From: Aphelocoma coerulescens
Lineage: Eukaryota; Chordata; Aves; Passeriformes; Corvidae
DNA: 64,000 nt
Assembly (NCBI RefSeq): GCF_041296385.1
Contig: NW_027184085.1
Coordinates: 58,190,109 to 58,254,108, forward strand
Direction: 5' to 3'
In this document: piece after piece, positions 37,240 through 49,395 of the stretch
Position numbering within the stretch: the stretch's first letter is position 1
How the letters are laid out: every line of letters starts with the position of its first letter
Notes under the pieces: generated by a model
What the model was told of the DNA's origin: nothing
Database searches by the model: none
The model's input: only the letters and a program-made list of their open reading frames with translations
Made by a program: the position numbers and the translations under genes

Positions 37240-37730
37240 AGTGTCTTTTTCTTGAAGTCTGCCAGTGCAACAATGCTAAATGTTCTCTCTCTGTTCACAA
37301 ACTTTCATTCCACACGGCCAAACATCTTGCTCTGCAGCACCCTTTGCTCTGCTCCCAGGAGGCAAAATCTGCCCTCGTTACCTGCTGTACCTGCAGTACC
37401 TACACAGTGCCCAAAATCTAAAATGAATGAAAGGACAGACAGAGCAGTTATACCAGTTGTCACACAGACACATACAATGTCCGAACACAGTCACTGCAAT
37501 TTACCTCATGAAACTAAACAGCAAAAAACAGTAGTCTCATCATGGAGTCAAGTCCAAGTCATCCATATCATTGACTCCACAGTTTGTATTCTTCTTGACT
37601 GCTTCAACTGGTAATTTCCTGAGTATTTGCAAGACACAAGTAGTACTGGTATTTCATGTAAATGCCTTTTTGTTATATAGCAATATAAGAAAGCAAGTAG
37701 TATTTCCCAGGATCCACTGATGACTAATAA

Positions 37731-37836
37731 GTAACTAGCTAGCTAACTAGTTATCATAACTACTGCTATAGCTATTATAAATATTTTAACTATATGTAAT
37801 CATTATTATCACTAACTATATAGCTAGCCAGCTACA
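37731..37836. repeat. CTAG/TAGC-rich degenerate tandem patch
   Basis: Two clusters of TAGCTAGC-like units (37733-37750 and 37816-37832) flank AT-rich sequence with several ACTAT/TATAG words. Many short palindromes. Probably slippage-derived; no coding signal. Confidence 0.6.
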
Positions 37837-39633
37837 CAGGAGCAACAGAAAAGGCTGGATAATGTTTTCTTCAGGTGCTTCTCTGGATAAATTTTCCGGG
37901 TAACTGAATGCCTGAAGAGAGAATCCAGATTAGGGAAGCAATCTAGATTAGGTTTGATGTCAATCAAGTTACCGCAGTAAGAGACTTGGGAAGCAATTGA
38001 GTGCTCTGATTCCACATAATTTCCACCTATTTGCATTCATCTCTACATGTAAAGTGCCTGAGCTGCTGTCCATAGTAATTTAACCACCACCATTCCCAAC
38101 CTTTCATCTAGCCTGAACATTTTATGAGCTAGCTATGGGATTATTTTATGCAGTCATGATTTTCTCTCTCTGCAAGGCAAATGAGAGTGCAAAGTAAATG
38201 AATACTTTCATGAAAAACTATTCTACAAGATCTGCTGTTATTTCAGAAATTGCAATAATTTTCATCTCTCGGAAGAACAAACTGCATCATGGGTTGCTTT
38301 ATCACAGGTGATATTCAAGACAACAATGCCTGACAGTGCTACTGGAATATAGTGGTAATATTTGCAAAGCAATTCTAAGTGTGAAGCACTTTGGAGAAAT
38401 GTTGCATTGCTATTGAGAAAAATGGACTCAGAGATGACTAACAGTAATGTAACTCTATCTGTTCTGAAAGTTTCCAATTGAGGCAGAGGCAAAACTCAGG
38501 CTTGGGTTTTTTTCTTCTTCTTCTTTTTTTTTTTGTAATGGACACAACATCCTGCTCCAACCTTTTGTACTAATATGACAAAGTTATCCTCTACGTAACT
38601 TTTGTCAGTAAATTCAAAAAAGGAAATATATCTTTTAGGCAAAAAACGAAACCCAGATAAAAGCATCCTTTTTTGATCAAGTTATTTTCCACATGGCACT
38701 TGTCTCTCAAAGACCACCACATCCAGTCACTAACTCTGCATACTACTAAATTAATTCAGTGGGCCAGAGCACCTTCGGACAGTACACTGACAATATCAAT
38801 GAATATTGGAGCAACAGAAGACACATTCTTGTGTTCAGGACTGGAAAGACAGGCATGATTGTGCTTAAAGGCATTATTGAGCGATAACTCTAGGAAGGGA
38901 GTGAGTGTTAAATTATAATACTGCTAACAGTGTCATTAACTAAAACCAATGAAAATTCTAAATGGCTTTATTCTCAGCTCCAGCTATAAACAACAGTGAC
39001 ATATGGTGCTAATGACACAGCAACACAGCGTTTTCATTGAGTTCACAATGCAACACAATTAAGAATGTATGCAGCGGGGGAAAGACTGAATCAACTGCGG
39101 AAAGCGCTCAGCGAACAGCCTGAATGGACAGACTCACATACTTACAGCAGATATCCCTTAAGCTGGAGAAAAATGTTGCTAAACATGACTTCAGACAATA
39201 CTCAGTGTTAACACAGTAAGACTGAAACACAGTTTGCAAATTTATGAGGACAATTCAGACTCATAGAAACATACACTTCATGTTCTTGCCACTTTTCAAC
39301 TAATTCAAGAAAATTAAGACCAAACCATCCAGAACCACTGCATACATGAAAGAATTCTAATATAGCTTTCTCCAGCTTGCTAAGTCTGAAATAGCCCATG
39401 GCATACACATGCATTAAAACCTACCTTTCACAGTACATTAACCTCTGAGCAAAACCAGTTTTAATACATGGTTTAGAAAATACATAGTAATAATCTCAAA
39501 CATATCTTCTGGAGAGAATTTCACAATTAAACTACACATTATTATTAATATCTGTCCATTAGTGAAGCTCCACATGTTGAGGGATGCTGAAGTAGGCAGC
39601 AACTTTCTAAGCCAATTTTTATGAGATCATTTG
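37837..39633. other. Unique sequence left of CR1 copy B
   Basis: No gene, RNA gene or repeat family recognised. CR1 B begins abruptly at 39634, so this is the pre-insertion flank. Confidence 0.55.
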
Positions 39634-40748
39634 CTGTCTCCCACAGTATATTCCTGGAAAAGCTGGCAGCACATGGCTTGGACAGGAGCACTCTTTGCTG
39701 GGTTAAGAACTGGCTGGATGGCCGGGCCCAGAGAGTGCTGGTGAACAGTGCTGCATCCAGTTGGCAGCCAGTCACTGGTGGTGTCCCTCAGGGATCTGTG
39801 CTGGGCCCAGTTCTGTTCAATATTTATTGATGACATGGATGAGGGTATTGCATCTTTCATTAGCAAATCTGCAGATGACACTAAGCTGGGAGCATGTGTC
39901 GATCTGTTGGAAAGTAGGAGAGCTCTGCAGAGAGACCTGGAATGGTTGGATGGACGGGCAGAGTCCAATAGGATGAAGTTTAATAAGTCCAAGTGCCGAG
40001 TCCTGCCTTTTGGCCACAATAATCCCCTGCAACGTTATAGGCTGGGGGTGGTGTGGCTGGACAGTGCCCAGGCGGAAAGGGACCTGGGGGTACTGGTCGA
40101 CAGCAGCCTGAACATGAGCCAGCAGTGTGCCTTGGTGGCCATGAAGGCCAATGGCATCCTGGCCTGTATCATGTGGCCAGCAGAAGCAGGGAGGTCATTC
40201 TTCCCCCATACTCGGCACTGGTGAGGCCACACCTCGAGTGCTGTGTCCAGTTCTGGGCCCCTCCGTTTAGAAAGGACGTTGAGACACTTGAATGTGTCCA
40301 GAGAAGGGCAACAAGGCTGGTGAGGGGCTTGGAACACAAGCCCTGTGAGGAAAGACTGAGGGAGCTGGGATTGTTTCGCCTGGAGAAAAGGAGACTCAGA
40401 GGTGACCTAATCACTCTCTACAAGTTCCTGAAAGGAGGCTGTAGACAGGTGGGGGTTGGTCTCTTCCACCAGGCAGCAACTGACAGAATGAGAGGACACT
40501 GTCTCAAGCTGCATCAAGGAAGGTATAGGTTGGATATAAGGAAAAAGTTTTTCATGGAAAGAATGATAAAGTACTGGAATGGTCTACCCAGGGAGGTGGT
40601 GGAGTCACCATCTCTGGATGTGTTTAAAAAAAGATTGGATGTGGCACTCATTGCCATGGTTTAGTTGAGGTGTTAGGGCATGGGTTGGACTCGATGATCT
40701 TAGAGGTCTCTTCCAACCTGGTGATTCTGTGATTCTGTGAGTCTGTGA
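39634..40748 (+). mobile_element. CR1 LINE copy B, 5'-truncated, near-identical to copy A
   Basis: Plus-strand CR1 beginning abruptly at CTGTCTCCCACAG (inside motif A, DTVSH) and ending at the tail GTGATTCTGTGATTCTGTGAGTCTGTGA-like around 40748. Frames at 39621-39830, 39748-40224 and 40053-40664 together cover RT motif B ([13 protein letters not shown]), motif C (SADDTKLG) and the C-terminus ending [13 protein letters not shown]. It shares with copy A the one-base loss at LFNI/FIDD and the Phe-to-Ser change before ADD. Its own lesion is a deletion of about 7 bp near 40170 (between ILACI and ASRSREV), which shifts the frame. Because of the 5' truncation it lacks ORF1, the endonuclease and the start of RT, so it cannot move by itself. 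Confidence 0.93.
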
Positions 40749-41217
40749 TTTTAGTTACCTCCAACCAGCTCATTGAGATTAAAAAAACCAGAGAAAAACA
40801 GAAACTGGAAGGAATAGGTGGAGTCCAATGCATATCAGAGCAGACTTTACAGTTAGTCCAGGTTGCTTTAGGCCTTGTCCCAAAGAAATTTGAATCTTTC
40901 CAGGGACTCTGCATGTTTCTACGGCATGCTGAGCCTCTGCCTTCAGACCTTTAACATGAGAAATGTTCATAAATAACTCTGTTTTCTAATGCTTGAATGC
41001 ATAACTGTTCAAAATTCTCATATTCTGGGAGTGTTCAAGGCTGGGTTAAATGGGGCTTCAAGCAATCGGGTCTAATGGAAGTTAAATTTTTCAGGTATAT
41101 AGGAATTTCATCTATAAAATGAAAATATCTAAGAAATAACCAGTCTGTATTAGGATGCAATACCAGTTAGATGGTATCTCCTTCCCTGTTCTTTTAATAT
41201 TATAGGAAAATATATTA

Positions 41218-41234
41218 AAAAAAAAAAAAAAAAC
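41218..41234. repeat. A17 homopolymer with A/C-rich extension
   Basis: About 17 A followed by CC, then AAAC/AACA-rich sequence to 41265. A simple A-rich repeat about 470 bp after CR1 copy B; not its tail, since CR1 ends in octamers. Confidence 0.85.
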
Positions 41235-42870
41235 CAAAACAACAAACCCAAACCCAGACAAAATCCTAACAAATAAATATAACAATTACCATAATAAAAT
41301 ATACATAACAACTATGAATATCAAGAATAAATTCCACTGACTGAAGTCAATTTTTAGTATCCAGAATAGTACAATTACATCTCTTCATGAACACTACATT
41401 GCTCATTGGAGAATTGCATATCCTAAAAGAGTATTGTCCAGAACAGCATATATGAATCACTGCAAATTCACTTTGCAAGAAAAGTATTTTTATAAAGCAA
41501 TATAATGAAGTTTATGGATTTATCAAAAATCACTTCATCTTCCCAGGTGGGCTGGAATGAATGGTTCTCTTTATTAGCTTTTGTTCTCTTTATTAGCACT
41601 TTATTAGCTTATCCTTGGGATTAATCCTAGAAATTTCTGTGGTGCGAATCTTGATCACTACAAATCCATGTGTACTCCTGGAAAGTGACAGTCTGCCTTA
41701 ATTCCAGAGGATAATCTATTACAGACTTGTCACAGAACGTTTTGTCAGGAAAAAGCAGCAGGGCACCTTATGCACCTGCTGCCAAAGGCCAGACCTGGGG
41801 AAGAGCTCTCCACCACTTCCCAGGGACTGTGGTGGAACACAGATGTGAAGCACCTTTCTGTGATTCTTTGAGATGCTTGCAAATTTCCATGTTTCAAACT
41901 TAGGAACTATGCTGCAGGGTTGAAAAATTTTCTGTAAAGTGGAAGATCTGATTTCGTCTGCCAGCACTGTCTAGGAAGTCTCTCTGTTTAAAGAGACAAA
42001 GAGTTGAAATTTTATTAGGCAGATTTCAAACATGACGTCTCAAGTATTTTGAAACATCCGTCACTTGAATATAGCTAGTTTCAAGAAATACTTAATTATT
42101 ACTTAATTCATTTAAAATCTTACTACCGTGTTCCTCAACTACACGATTATGCCCTCTTTTCCTAACTACTACATAAGCTGTGTCAGACAGACCCTATAAT
42201 ATGAATGCCTCCATTTTCAAATGGTAACCAAATGTAATAACAGTTCTTAAGAAACTATGTTTTTATAACTGCTCATAGAGCCAAGATTTCTGTAACAAAG
42301 AGAGCAAAAAACCCTTTTTGTTCTCCTGTGAATTAACCCTTTTAAAGAAATTAACATTTTCATTTTCTTTTAAAGAAGCCAGTTTCTTTTTTAATTTTTG
42401 TGAGTGTACACCTAAATTATGTCATTTGTCTTCACCTCAACTTTAGAAATGTAATTTTGCATTATCTTGCCCAACTCAATGTGAAATTCTACTTAACAAC
42501 AGCATTTCACATAAATTTTAATATTTAGTAGAACTCACTGTTTTTCCAGAGATGGTGGTTTTATGTGAAAACTTTAACATTTCAGAAAAAACAGGCATTA
42601 AAATATACTTAAAAGCAATACCCTTTTAAATTTAAAATATTCCAGGTGAATAACTGAAAGGACATGTCCAAACTTGAAGAAAACTGCAGTAATTAATGTT
42701 CCAGAGCTCAGAGAAACTTTTTCATTGTAGTACAAGGCAGCTAGGGAACACTTACACTGTGGGAAATTCAAATAATGATTTCAAAGTTGTAATGGACCAA
42801 ACCCACTATTTGTATAAATGGTTATACTTACCCTGCTGAAATTTGTCTATTTCTGCAGGTGCTGAATTTG

Positions 42871-42930
42871 GCTACAGATCTAGAATCACAGATCTAGGCT
42901 ACAGATCTAGATCTAGATCTAGATCTAGGC
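42871..42930. repeat. AGATCT tandem repeat
   Basis: A pure run of self-complementary AGATCT units at 42902-42927, preceded by an imperfect copy of the leader GGCTACAGATCTAG at 42870-42883 and a second one at 42898. The unit is its own reverse complement, so the array can fold on itself; it appears to have grown from a duplicated GCTACAGATCTAG segment. Confidence 0.85.
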
Positions 42931-43387
42931 TCCACAGCCATAGAGTATTCAACATAGAAAAAACAACAAGCTGAAACCTACTGCAGACTCTATAGGGCTT
43001 TCAGAATTAAACAGTCACTGACTTTTTTTGAAGTGCAATGTGTGATTACAGAACAGAGCGGCATAACTATTCGTGGCTTCAAACCTTCAGCAACATTTAT
43101 AGCAGAGCACAGTGAATATGAAATATTATTGTGTCACAGATGAGCACATGCATTTCAAGTTGAAAATACTAGAAAATTGAATTACCTTTTTATCTGATTC
43201 GTGGTGGATCAATTGCTATTCACTTTGTTGGACATTTAACTGAAGCATGAAATATTTTGGTAAAAATGCGTGAAACTATGGATTCATTTATCAGCCTACA
43301 AATTGGTCCAATACTTTTACAGATTGCTACATAACAAATTCCAGCAAAACAAAATAACTCCCCTTCAGCCAATTAAATGAAATGCAA

Positions 43388-43412
43388 CAAAAACAATAAC
43401 AACAACAATAAC
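43388..43412. repeat. (AAC/AAT)n A-rich simple repeat
   Basis: ACAA/AACAAT units in an A-rich context. Minor low-complexity sequence. Confidence 0.6.
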
Positions 43413-44974
43413 AAAGCCTAACATGCAAAACACCAAACCAAATAATAATATTGCGTTTGTAGTATTTTCAGTTGTTTTATCATTAGGTTTCAACTACATC
43501 TAAAATATAGAAGGTGTCACTCCCTATGAGTATTTGCACTACACAGTCATAAATCCAAAGTACAAAAGGAAACACTAATACTTCATATTCTTCTCTTTCA
43601 AGAGGTAATTTTTTTGGAAACAAATAAAGCAATGAATAGTATCCCAAGAATAAATTTCCAGGAAAAAAGTGTTTCTTTCTGGTAAAAATTATTATCTTTG
43701 AACCAAACTATGGTTAACGGAATGTGCTTATAGTAAATGAAATTTGTTACATACCGTCCAAATGTATCGTAAATAATTTTATGTAGAAAATGCCCTGAAT
43801 TTTTAAAAGTGCTGATTGAAAAGATAAAATTAATGGATATGCAATTTTAAGCAATCAAACCATAAAGGGATAGAATAACAATGGAAAATGAACAAAGTCT
43901 TTGGGGCCTTCAAAAGTTTCATAGGTGGGAAGGAGCAGGTGAGAACCACCTCCCTAAGGTGAATGGGACCTGTTTTCTTCAGTTATCACCAAAAATAGAA
44001 TAGCGGAGTTGATGCACACTCATCTGGAATTTTTGGCTTTATTTCCTCTAACAGAGGAAAAAGCAGCAGACTTTTATTCCCAGTATATTCATAGTTTTGT
44101 AAGATTCAAGTCATACATCCTGCTTCACTAAATGTTCCAGTGATCAAAAATGCAATTTTCCTTGTCTAATGAAAATCAGAAATATAAGTTCAGCTAAATT
44201 ACATTTTTGGTTGTCCGGTTGTCTGGTTTAGCACTTAGATCAGTCCTGGAACTGGTTTTCAGTGTGAGTCTAAACAGCAAAGCAGGCAAGTAGATCCAGT
44301 TGAGTTCATATAATGTTCTCCTTCTATTAAAGAGTTATTTGAACCACCATGGAATTGTCCAGGTTTCATTTTACCAGGTATTTTTACTCCTAACTTATAC
44401 ACAGATCTGTCACTATATATGAACCTCAGAATCCATATAACATTTTTATATAACTGGTCACTGCCACTGCAAAGAATCCTTGAATCAATGCCTCAAGCTG
44501 AAGTTTCTGTCTCTACACTAGATATCTGACTTTTTTTGAGTGCTTATCTTTGTGCTAAATCATTACAGTGTGGTTTAAATGGCAAAAGACTTGGATACAG
44601 CACGCATTGTTTTAAGTCTAATCAGAAACATTATCAGGGAAAAATCACTTCATGAGTTCTTGCTATAGGCAGTTGGGTACATGGCCTCAAGTATATCTGA
44701 TGGCCATCTGATGACCTCTGTTAGTATCAGTATTAGATACATTATTTATTTCAGCCACAAGTGCTCCCTAGAAGTTATCCCGTAGCACGTCTCCCAGCAC
44801 CGGAGGCTTGCTCTGCCTCAGTACACTGTGTAAGTTGTTAGCTTCACTGAGGTTCTGTGAGAACAGTCTCTTTCAATCTGGAGTTATGGAAAGCAGCTAT
44901 AAAATTACTTCCATAATCTTAAAAACCTGGCACATGCTGAATGAAGGATTTCAAGTGCTGTGAAATGGACCCTC

Positions 44975-45738
44975 ATCAACCTCACAAGCTTCAACAAGGC
45001 CAAGGGCAGGGGGTGTTCTGCACCTGCGCTGGGGCAACCCCCGGCACAAACACAGGCTGCGGGGTGAATGGATTGAGAACAGCTCTGCCAAGAGATATCT
45101 GGGGTGCTGGTGGATGAGAGGTTATACAGGTGCTGCCCAGAAAGCCAAAGGTATCGTGGGCTGTACCCAAAGCATTATGGTCAGCAGGGTGAGGGAGGGG
45201 ATCCTGCCCCTCTGCTCTTCTCTGGTGAAAGCCCACCTGTAGAGCTGTGTCCGGCTCTGGGGCCCCAGCACAGGAAGGACATGAACCTGTTGGAGCGAGT
45301 CTGGAGGAGGGACACAAAAGCTGTTAGAGGGCTGGAGCACCTCTCCTGTGAAGGAAGGCTGAGAGATTAGAGATTGTTCAGCCTGGACAAAAAAGTGAAG
45401 GGAGACTTTATTGCAGCATTTGAATACTTTAAAGGGGGCTTACAAAAAACAAATGGGGACAGACTTTTTAGTAGGGCCGGTAGTTATAGGACAAGAAGTA
45501 GTGGTTTTAACTAAAGGAGCATACATTCAGGCTAGATATAAGGAATTTTTTCTTATGATGAGGGTAGTGAAAAAATGGAACAGATTTCTCTGAGAGATTA
45601 TAGATTCTCTATCCCTGGAAACATTCCATGTCAGTTTGGACAAATAGATGTAGCTGAATTCACCCCTGCTCAAAGCAGGGGGTTGGAATCAATGATCTTT
45701 AAAGGTTCCTTCTAGCCCAAACCATTCTATGGTTTCAT
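44975..45738 (+). mobile_element. CR1 LINE copy C, 3' fragment, decayed
   Basis: Plus-strand CR1 3' part. Recognisable pieces are SFNKAKG at the start, GVLVDERL, ILPLCSSLVK-like, LWGPQHRKDMNLLERV (45270-45300), VRGLEHLSCEGRLRD (about 45325-45368) and TMRVVKHWNR-like near 45575. Frameshifts and stops break the frame repeatedly. The 3' end has GGGGTTGGAATCAATGATC, then AAAGGTTCCTTCTAGCCCAAACCATTCTATGG: the other common avian CR1 3' UTR type (ACCATTCTATGATTCTATGA), different from copies A and B. More diverged than A and B, hence older. Confidence 0.85.
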
Positions 45739-48700
45739 AATTTGATTGGTACACACTGCAAAATTTTAAGAGACAGATAAAGCATGTTTCAATACTGCCA
45801 TTTTATATCTTGACATGGTAGTGAGTAAAAAAATAAATGTTAGGCACATTAGACAACACCTGCACAGATCGTTTTTAACTAAAGCAGTAAGTAAGATATG
45901 TCAATCTCTCCCTCACTTCCCCTTCTTCTTGTCCCTTTGTGTTTTTCATCTACTGCCTTGCCCAGTAGCTACTTCATAAATGCATGATTCTAAAAATTCT
46001 TTCTGACATCTGTTTCCAATTCATCTTTGTTCATGCCCTTTTCAAGCTCCATATCCTATCATCAGTACATTGGGCCCAATTCACCCCTGATGCAATAACC
46101 TAGCCACTGGCTCTAGGGATGGTTTTGGTCTTGTCTATTCAGAGGGTTAATTTCTGTCTAAGCCGTTTAAAATGATATTTCAATACAATTCCCTTTTAAC
46201 TGTCATGTTCTATAAGATGCATCTGTACTTCTGTAGTTTCCATTTACTCCCAGGACCACTTCTACGTCTTTTATAAAATGTTATCTACTTCATGCTGCAC
46301 TTCTTTTATTTGAAATCCCAGCAATGCTCTTAGCTTTCCTGTGGTTATGTTAGTCATAAAAGTTCAAAAGAAAACTTCCTGTTTAGTCAAAGGACTTCCA
46401 GGCATTATGAGAAATAAAAAAAAAAAAAAAAAAAAAAAAAATAGCACACACACGAAGATATCGAACTAAAGCAAATGTTCCCTGCCCATTCCTTGCATAT
46501 TCAACAGAAAACCAGCAAATGTTAAATATTTTATCATTTTGTGTCATGTGCCTTTCAAGAAAGAAATTTTGTGAAGAGGTGAAGAAGGTCACTTAGAGAT
46601 TACCTATAAACCTAACCTAAGGTGGTATGTCACAGCGATGATGAAGTAAGAATATTTTCTGGGTTGTTCTTACATTCTTCTTTCATTCTTTTTTCTTCAC
46701 CTCTACTTCACCCTCTGCATTCTACTTCAGTGTGTCCGTTCCCTTCACTGCCTCTTAATCCTGCTTATCCATCTTCTCCGAAGTTCTCCCCTTTTCAGCC
46801 CTGCGTGGCATGGCTTTGACAATGGCATTTGGCCATGCAATGCTGTTTCTGTGCTGTAAATTAAGGTTTGGGCCTTTGGAGGGGGGAGTAGATAATAATT
46901 CCTACTGTTCTCTGTAGTACTTGCTGCAATCAGCAGCCCCTTAACAAATGTAACCCTCAACAATGCCCCAGGTTCCAACATCTGATGCTTAATAACCTTT
47001 GACAGGTACTAAAGGGACTCAAATCATAACTGCCCAATAAAATTTTATGTCTTAAAAAGGGCAAGAAATATGAGCATAAGCTTGCAGTTGTTTGCTATAA
47101 CACTGTTATGTACAGATATGCACACAGAGAAATGCTTATAAATGTTTTTAAATTTTTCATGTTTGAAACAGTAGCAAGCTCCTCTATTCAAGTTGGAGCT
47201 TTGGCTTTTAAAAATAAATTATTAAAGCATCATTCCAAAATTATGTGCCCAGAAGGAAGTTTCGTATTTTGAAAGCTGGATCAGAGGAACATTTTTTTTA
47301 GTTTTTCCACCATTCTATTAGCAACACTAAAATATTTGCTTCCATATAAATATGGGCATGCCATAATAACTGAGGGAAATAAAATAGTTTTAAAATTTTA
47401 ACACTACGCCAAAATACTTGCTACTTAATGTGTTGAAAAAGCTTCTAATGCAAAATGAATGTGGCACCTGTACAGTTTGGACAGCCAAAAAACTCTCTGA
47501 CAGTAAGCAAAATCAATGAAAAGTGAGTATGTAAAATTTCTGAGTTTTAATACCTCAAATCACTTTAAGCTCTTAGGTTTGGAAACGCATTAATAATGAG
47601 AAATGACCAAAACACTTCTCCAAAGGAAGGAGGCCAAACAAACTTTTCAGTGTTGTGCACCACAAGAAACAGATGGTGGAAAACAAGTTACCACAATAAA
47701 TTGGACCCATACCAAGAAAATAGTGAGTAAAGTGAACCACTAAATCCCGTGTCCCTGTGTCACATGAGCTGTTCACCCAATAGATGCATTTCTCTCCCTT
47801 TCAGTTCTTCCTTCTGAAATAAGTCAGGGAAAATGTCTTCTAATCATCCTTTCCCTGCACTCTTCACCATCTCTTCACAATTCACTGCTGCTTGACTTTT
47901 GGTGGATCCAATTTGCCCAGGAATGAATTCTTCTGAGTTTGTGATGTAATCTACTACCCGTCTTCACAAAAACAAAGCTTTGACAAAGATTAAGTCTACA
48001 ATAACAATACAACTCTGTTCATAAATATAAGTTGTACTGTAGTATGTGCTCCATCCAATAGCAACTACATTCGATTGCAACCAAAAATCACATATTCTGT
48101 TTGCTTATATTCAGTGCAATTTGTACGGTTCCTCTGAAGATATATAAACCTCACCTCAGAACCCTTATTTAGAAAAAGAAGAGGCAGCTGTAGTTCTGAA
48201 AAGCCTTTGTTACAGTATCACAAATAAGAGATTATACAGCATTATAATTTCATAAACAAACAATACATATACTGAAAGTTTTCTGAAAAACTAGTTCCTG
48301 TGCTGCGATCCTTCTATTTAGTCCTTTCAACATAAAATAAATTGAAACTGTTCTTTCAACACAGAGTAAAATAAATGTGAAATTGAAACGTGAAGAAAAT
48401 TCCCTTGATTTTGTTCATGTAATGCATTATGAAAACAGACTACAGCATGTGCCACTGCATTCCAGCTTCATGCTGTGGATACATTTGAGAGCTTGGGCCT
48501 TGAGAAGAAAAGCCAGGCAGTGGAAGTAGGTCAGCCCCTTCCAATTTCCATGTTGCACCAAGCCTTAAAGTGGGCATCAGGCTCACATTAACTGGGAGTG
48601 CCCCTTTTTGCCATCACACAAGCACCTAAGCAAATCTGTGTGGGAAGAAATGCTGCATATGCATTGCACTCCAGCTGCTGTGACTTTGACCTGGGTCAGG

Positions 48701-48758
48701 CTTGGGCAACAGATCAACTCCACCGAGGTAGTGCCAGGCATGTGAGCATGAGTCACTT
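45739..48758. other. Unique sequence, no gene seen
   Basis: Includes the A26 run. The stretch 48430-48758 just left of the LTR fragment is less AT-rich but unassigned; it may be a lost part of an element. Confidence 0.5.
46416..46441. repeat. A26 homopolymer
   Basis: The longest A run in the window (26), just after GAGAAAT. No LINE or SINE body is recognised upstream, so a processed-retrocopy origin cannot be supported. Confidence 0.88.
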
Positions 48759-48975
48759 GGTGGGTTGACCTTAGCTGGCCACCAGGTGCCCACCAAGTCA
48801 CTCTACTGCTCCCATCCTCAACTGGATTGGGGGAAAAAATATAACAAAATGCTAATGGCATAAGTAGATAAGGACAGGGACATCCTTCATCTGTCATCAT
48901 CACATGCAAAACAGATTAGACTTGAAAAATTTGATCTACTGCCAGTCAAAATGGAAAAATGGGAAATAAGGAAAT
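48759..48975 (-). mobile_element. Partial ERVL-type LTR (second family)
   Basis: About 215 bp of a different avian LTR family from the one at 20.5 kb, antisense. Diagnostic plus-strand blocks are GGTGGGTTGACCTTAGCTGG, CCACCAGGTGCCCACCAAG, GGGGAAAAAATATAAC, TAAGGACAGGGACATCCTTC and GCCAGTCAAAATGG. It corresponds to the 3' portion of the LTR; the rest is missing. The same family occurs at 54836-55250 in the same orientation. No retroviral genes are attached. Confidence 0.65.
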
Positions 48976-49395
48976 TATGTTATCACAGACGTGCACCAAC
49001 ATTGTTGATAGCTCAGCTTTAGTCAGCAGCAGATCCATCTTTGAGGAAATGGCTTTGTCTGACATGGGGACAGCTACTGGCATCTTGTCACAGATGTGAC
49101 CCCCACAGCCCCCACACCAAACAAACCTTTGCCACATAAACTGAACATATGTGGTTACCCAGCCTATCTAAATTTGCAAATTTCCTAGTCCAACTCTGAA
49201 CCAAAAATTACAAATCACTATCTGGAAAAAACAAAGAGTACATTAGTGTCCTTAACCTGTCTCTTATTTCCATGCACCAGTTTCTACAAAATGAAAATGT
49301 AGGACATGTAGGTCATAGCTGACTGTGTGGTCTTATCAACACAACTTTTCCACCACACAGCAAAGACTCACAGGGTAAATTAGAGAACATACAAA
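48976..49395. other. Spacer between LTR fragment and CR1 copy D
   Basis: About 420 bp without a recognisable repeat or coding feature. Confidence 0.5.

Larger units (their letters stand above)
28371..37730. other. Unique sequence, no gene seen
   Basis: Mostly single-copy. GC-richer islands at 29.3-30.0 kb and 31.6-32.0 kb have no identifiable content beyond the open frame and hairpin listed separately. Homopolymers at 34252 and 37222. Confidence 0.5.
40749..44974. other. AT-rich unique sequence, no gene seen
   Basis: Contains the A17 run, the AGATCT array, an (AAC)n patch and three close copies of CTTTATTAGC at 41568-41609. No coding signal. Confidence 0.55.

Noticed and set aside
37213..37614. 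133-codon plus-strand frame following a T18 tract
   Set aside because: The peptide has no familiar pattern, and the T18-AG resembles an acceptor only because of the homopolymer.
46060..46110. GGGCCCAATTCACCCCTGATG resembling the end of a hAT-type MITE common in reptiles and birds
   Set aside because: Only about 20 bases look similar and the inverted partner end is not found nearby.
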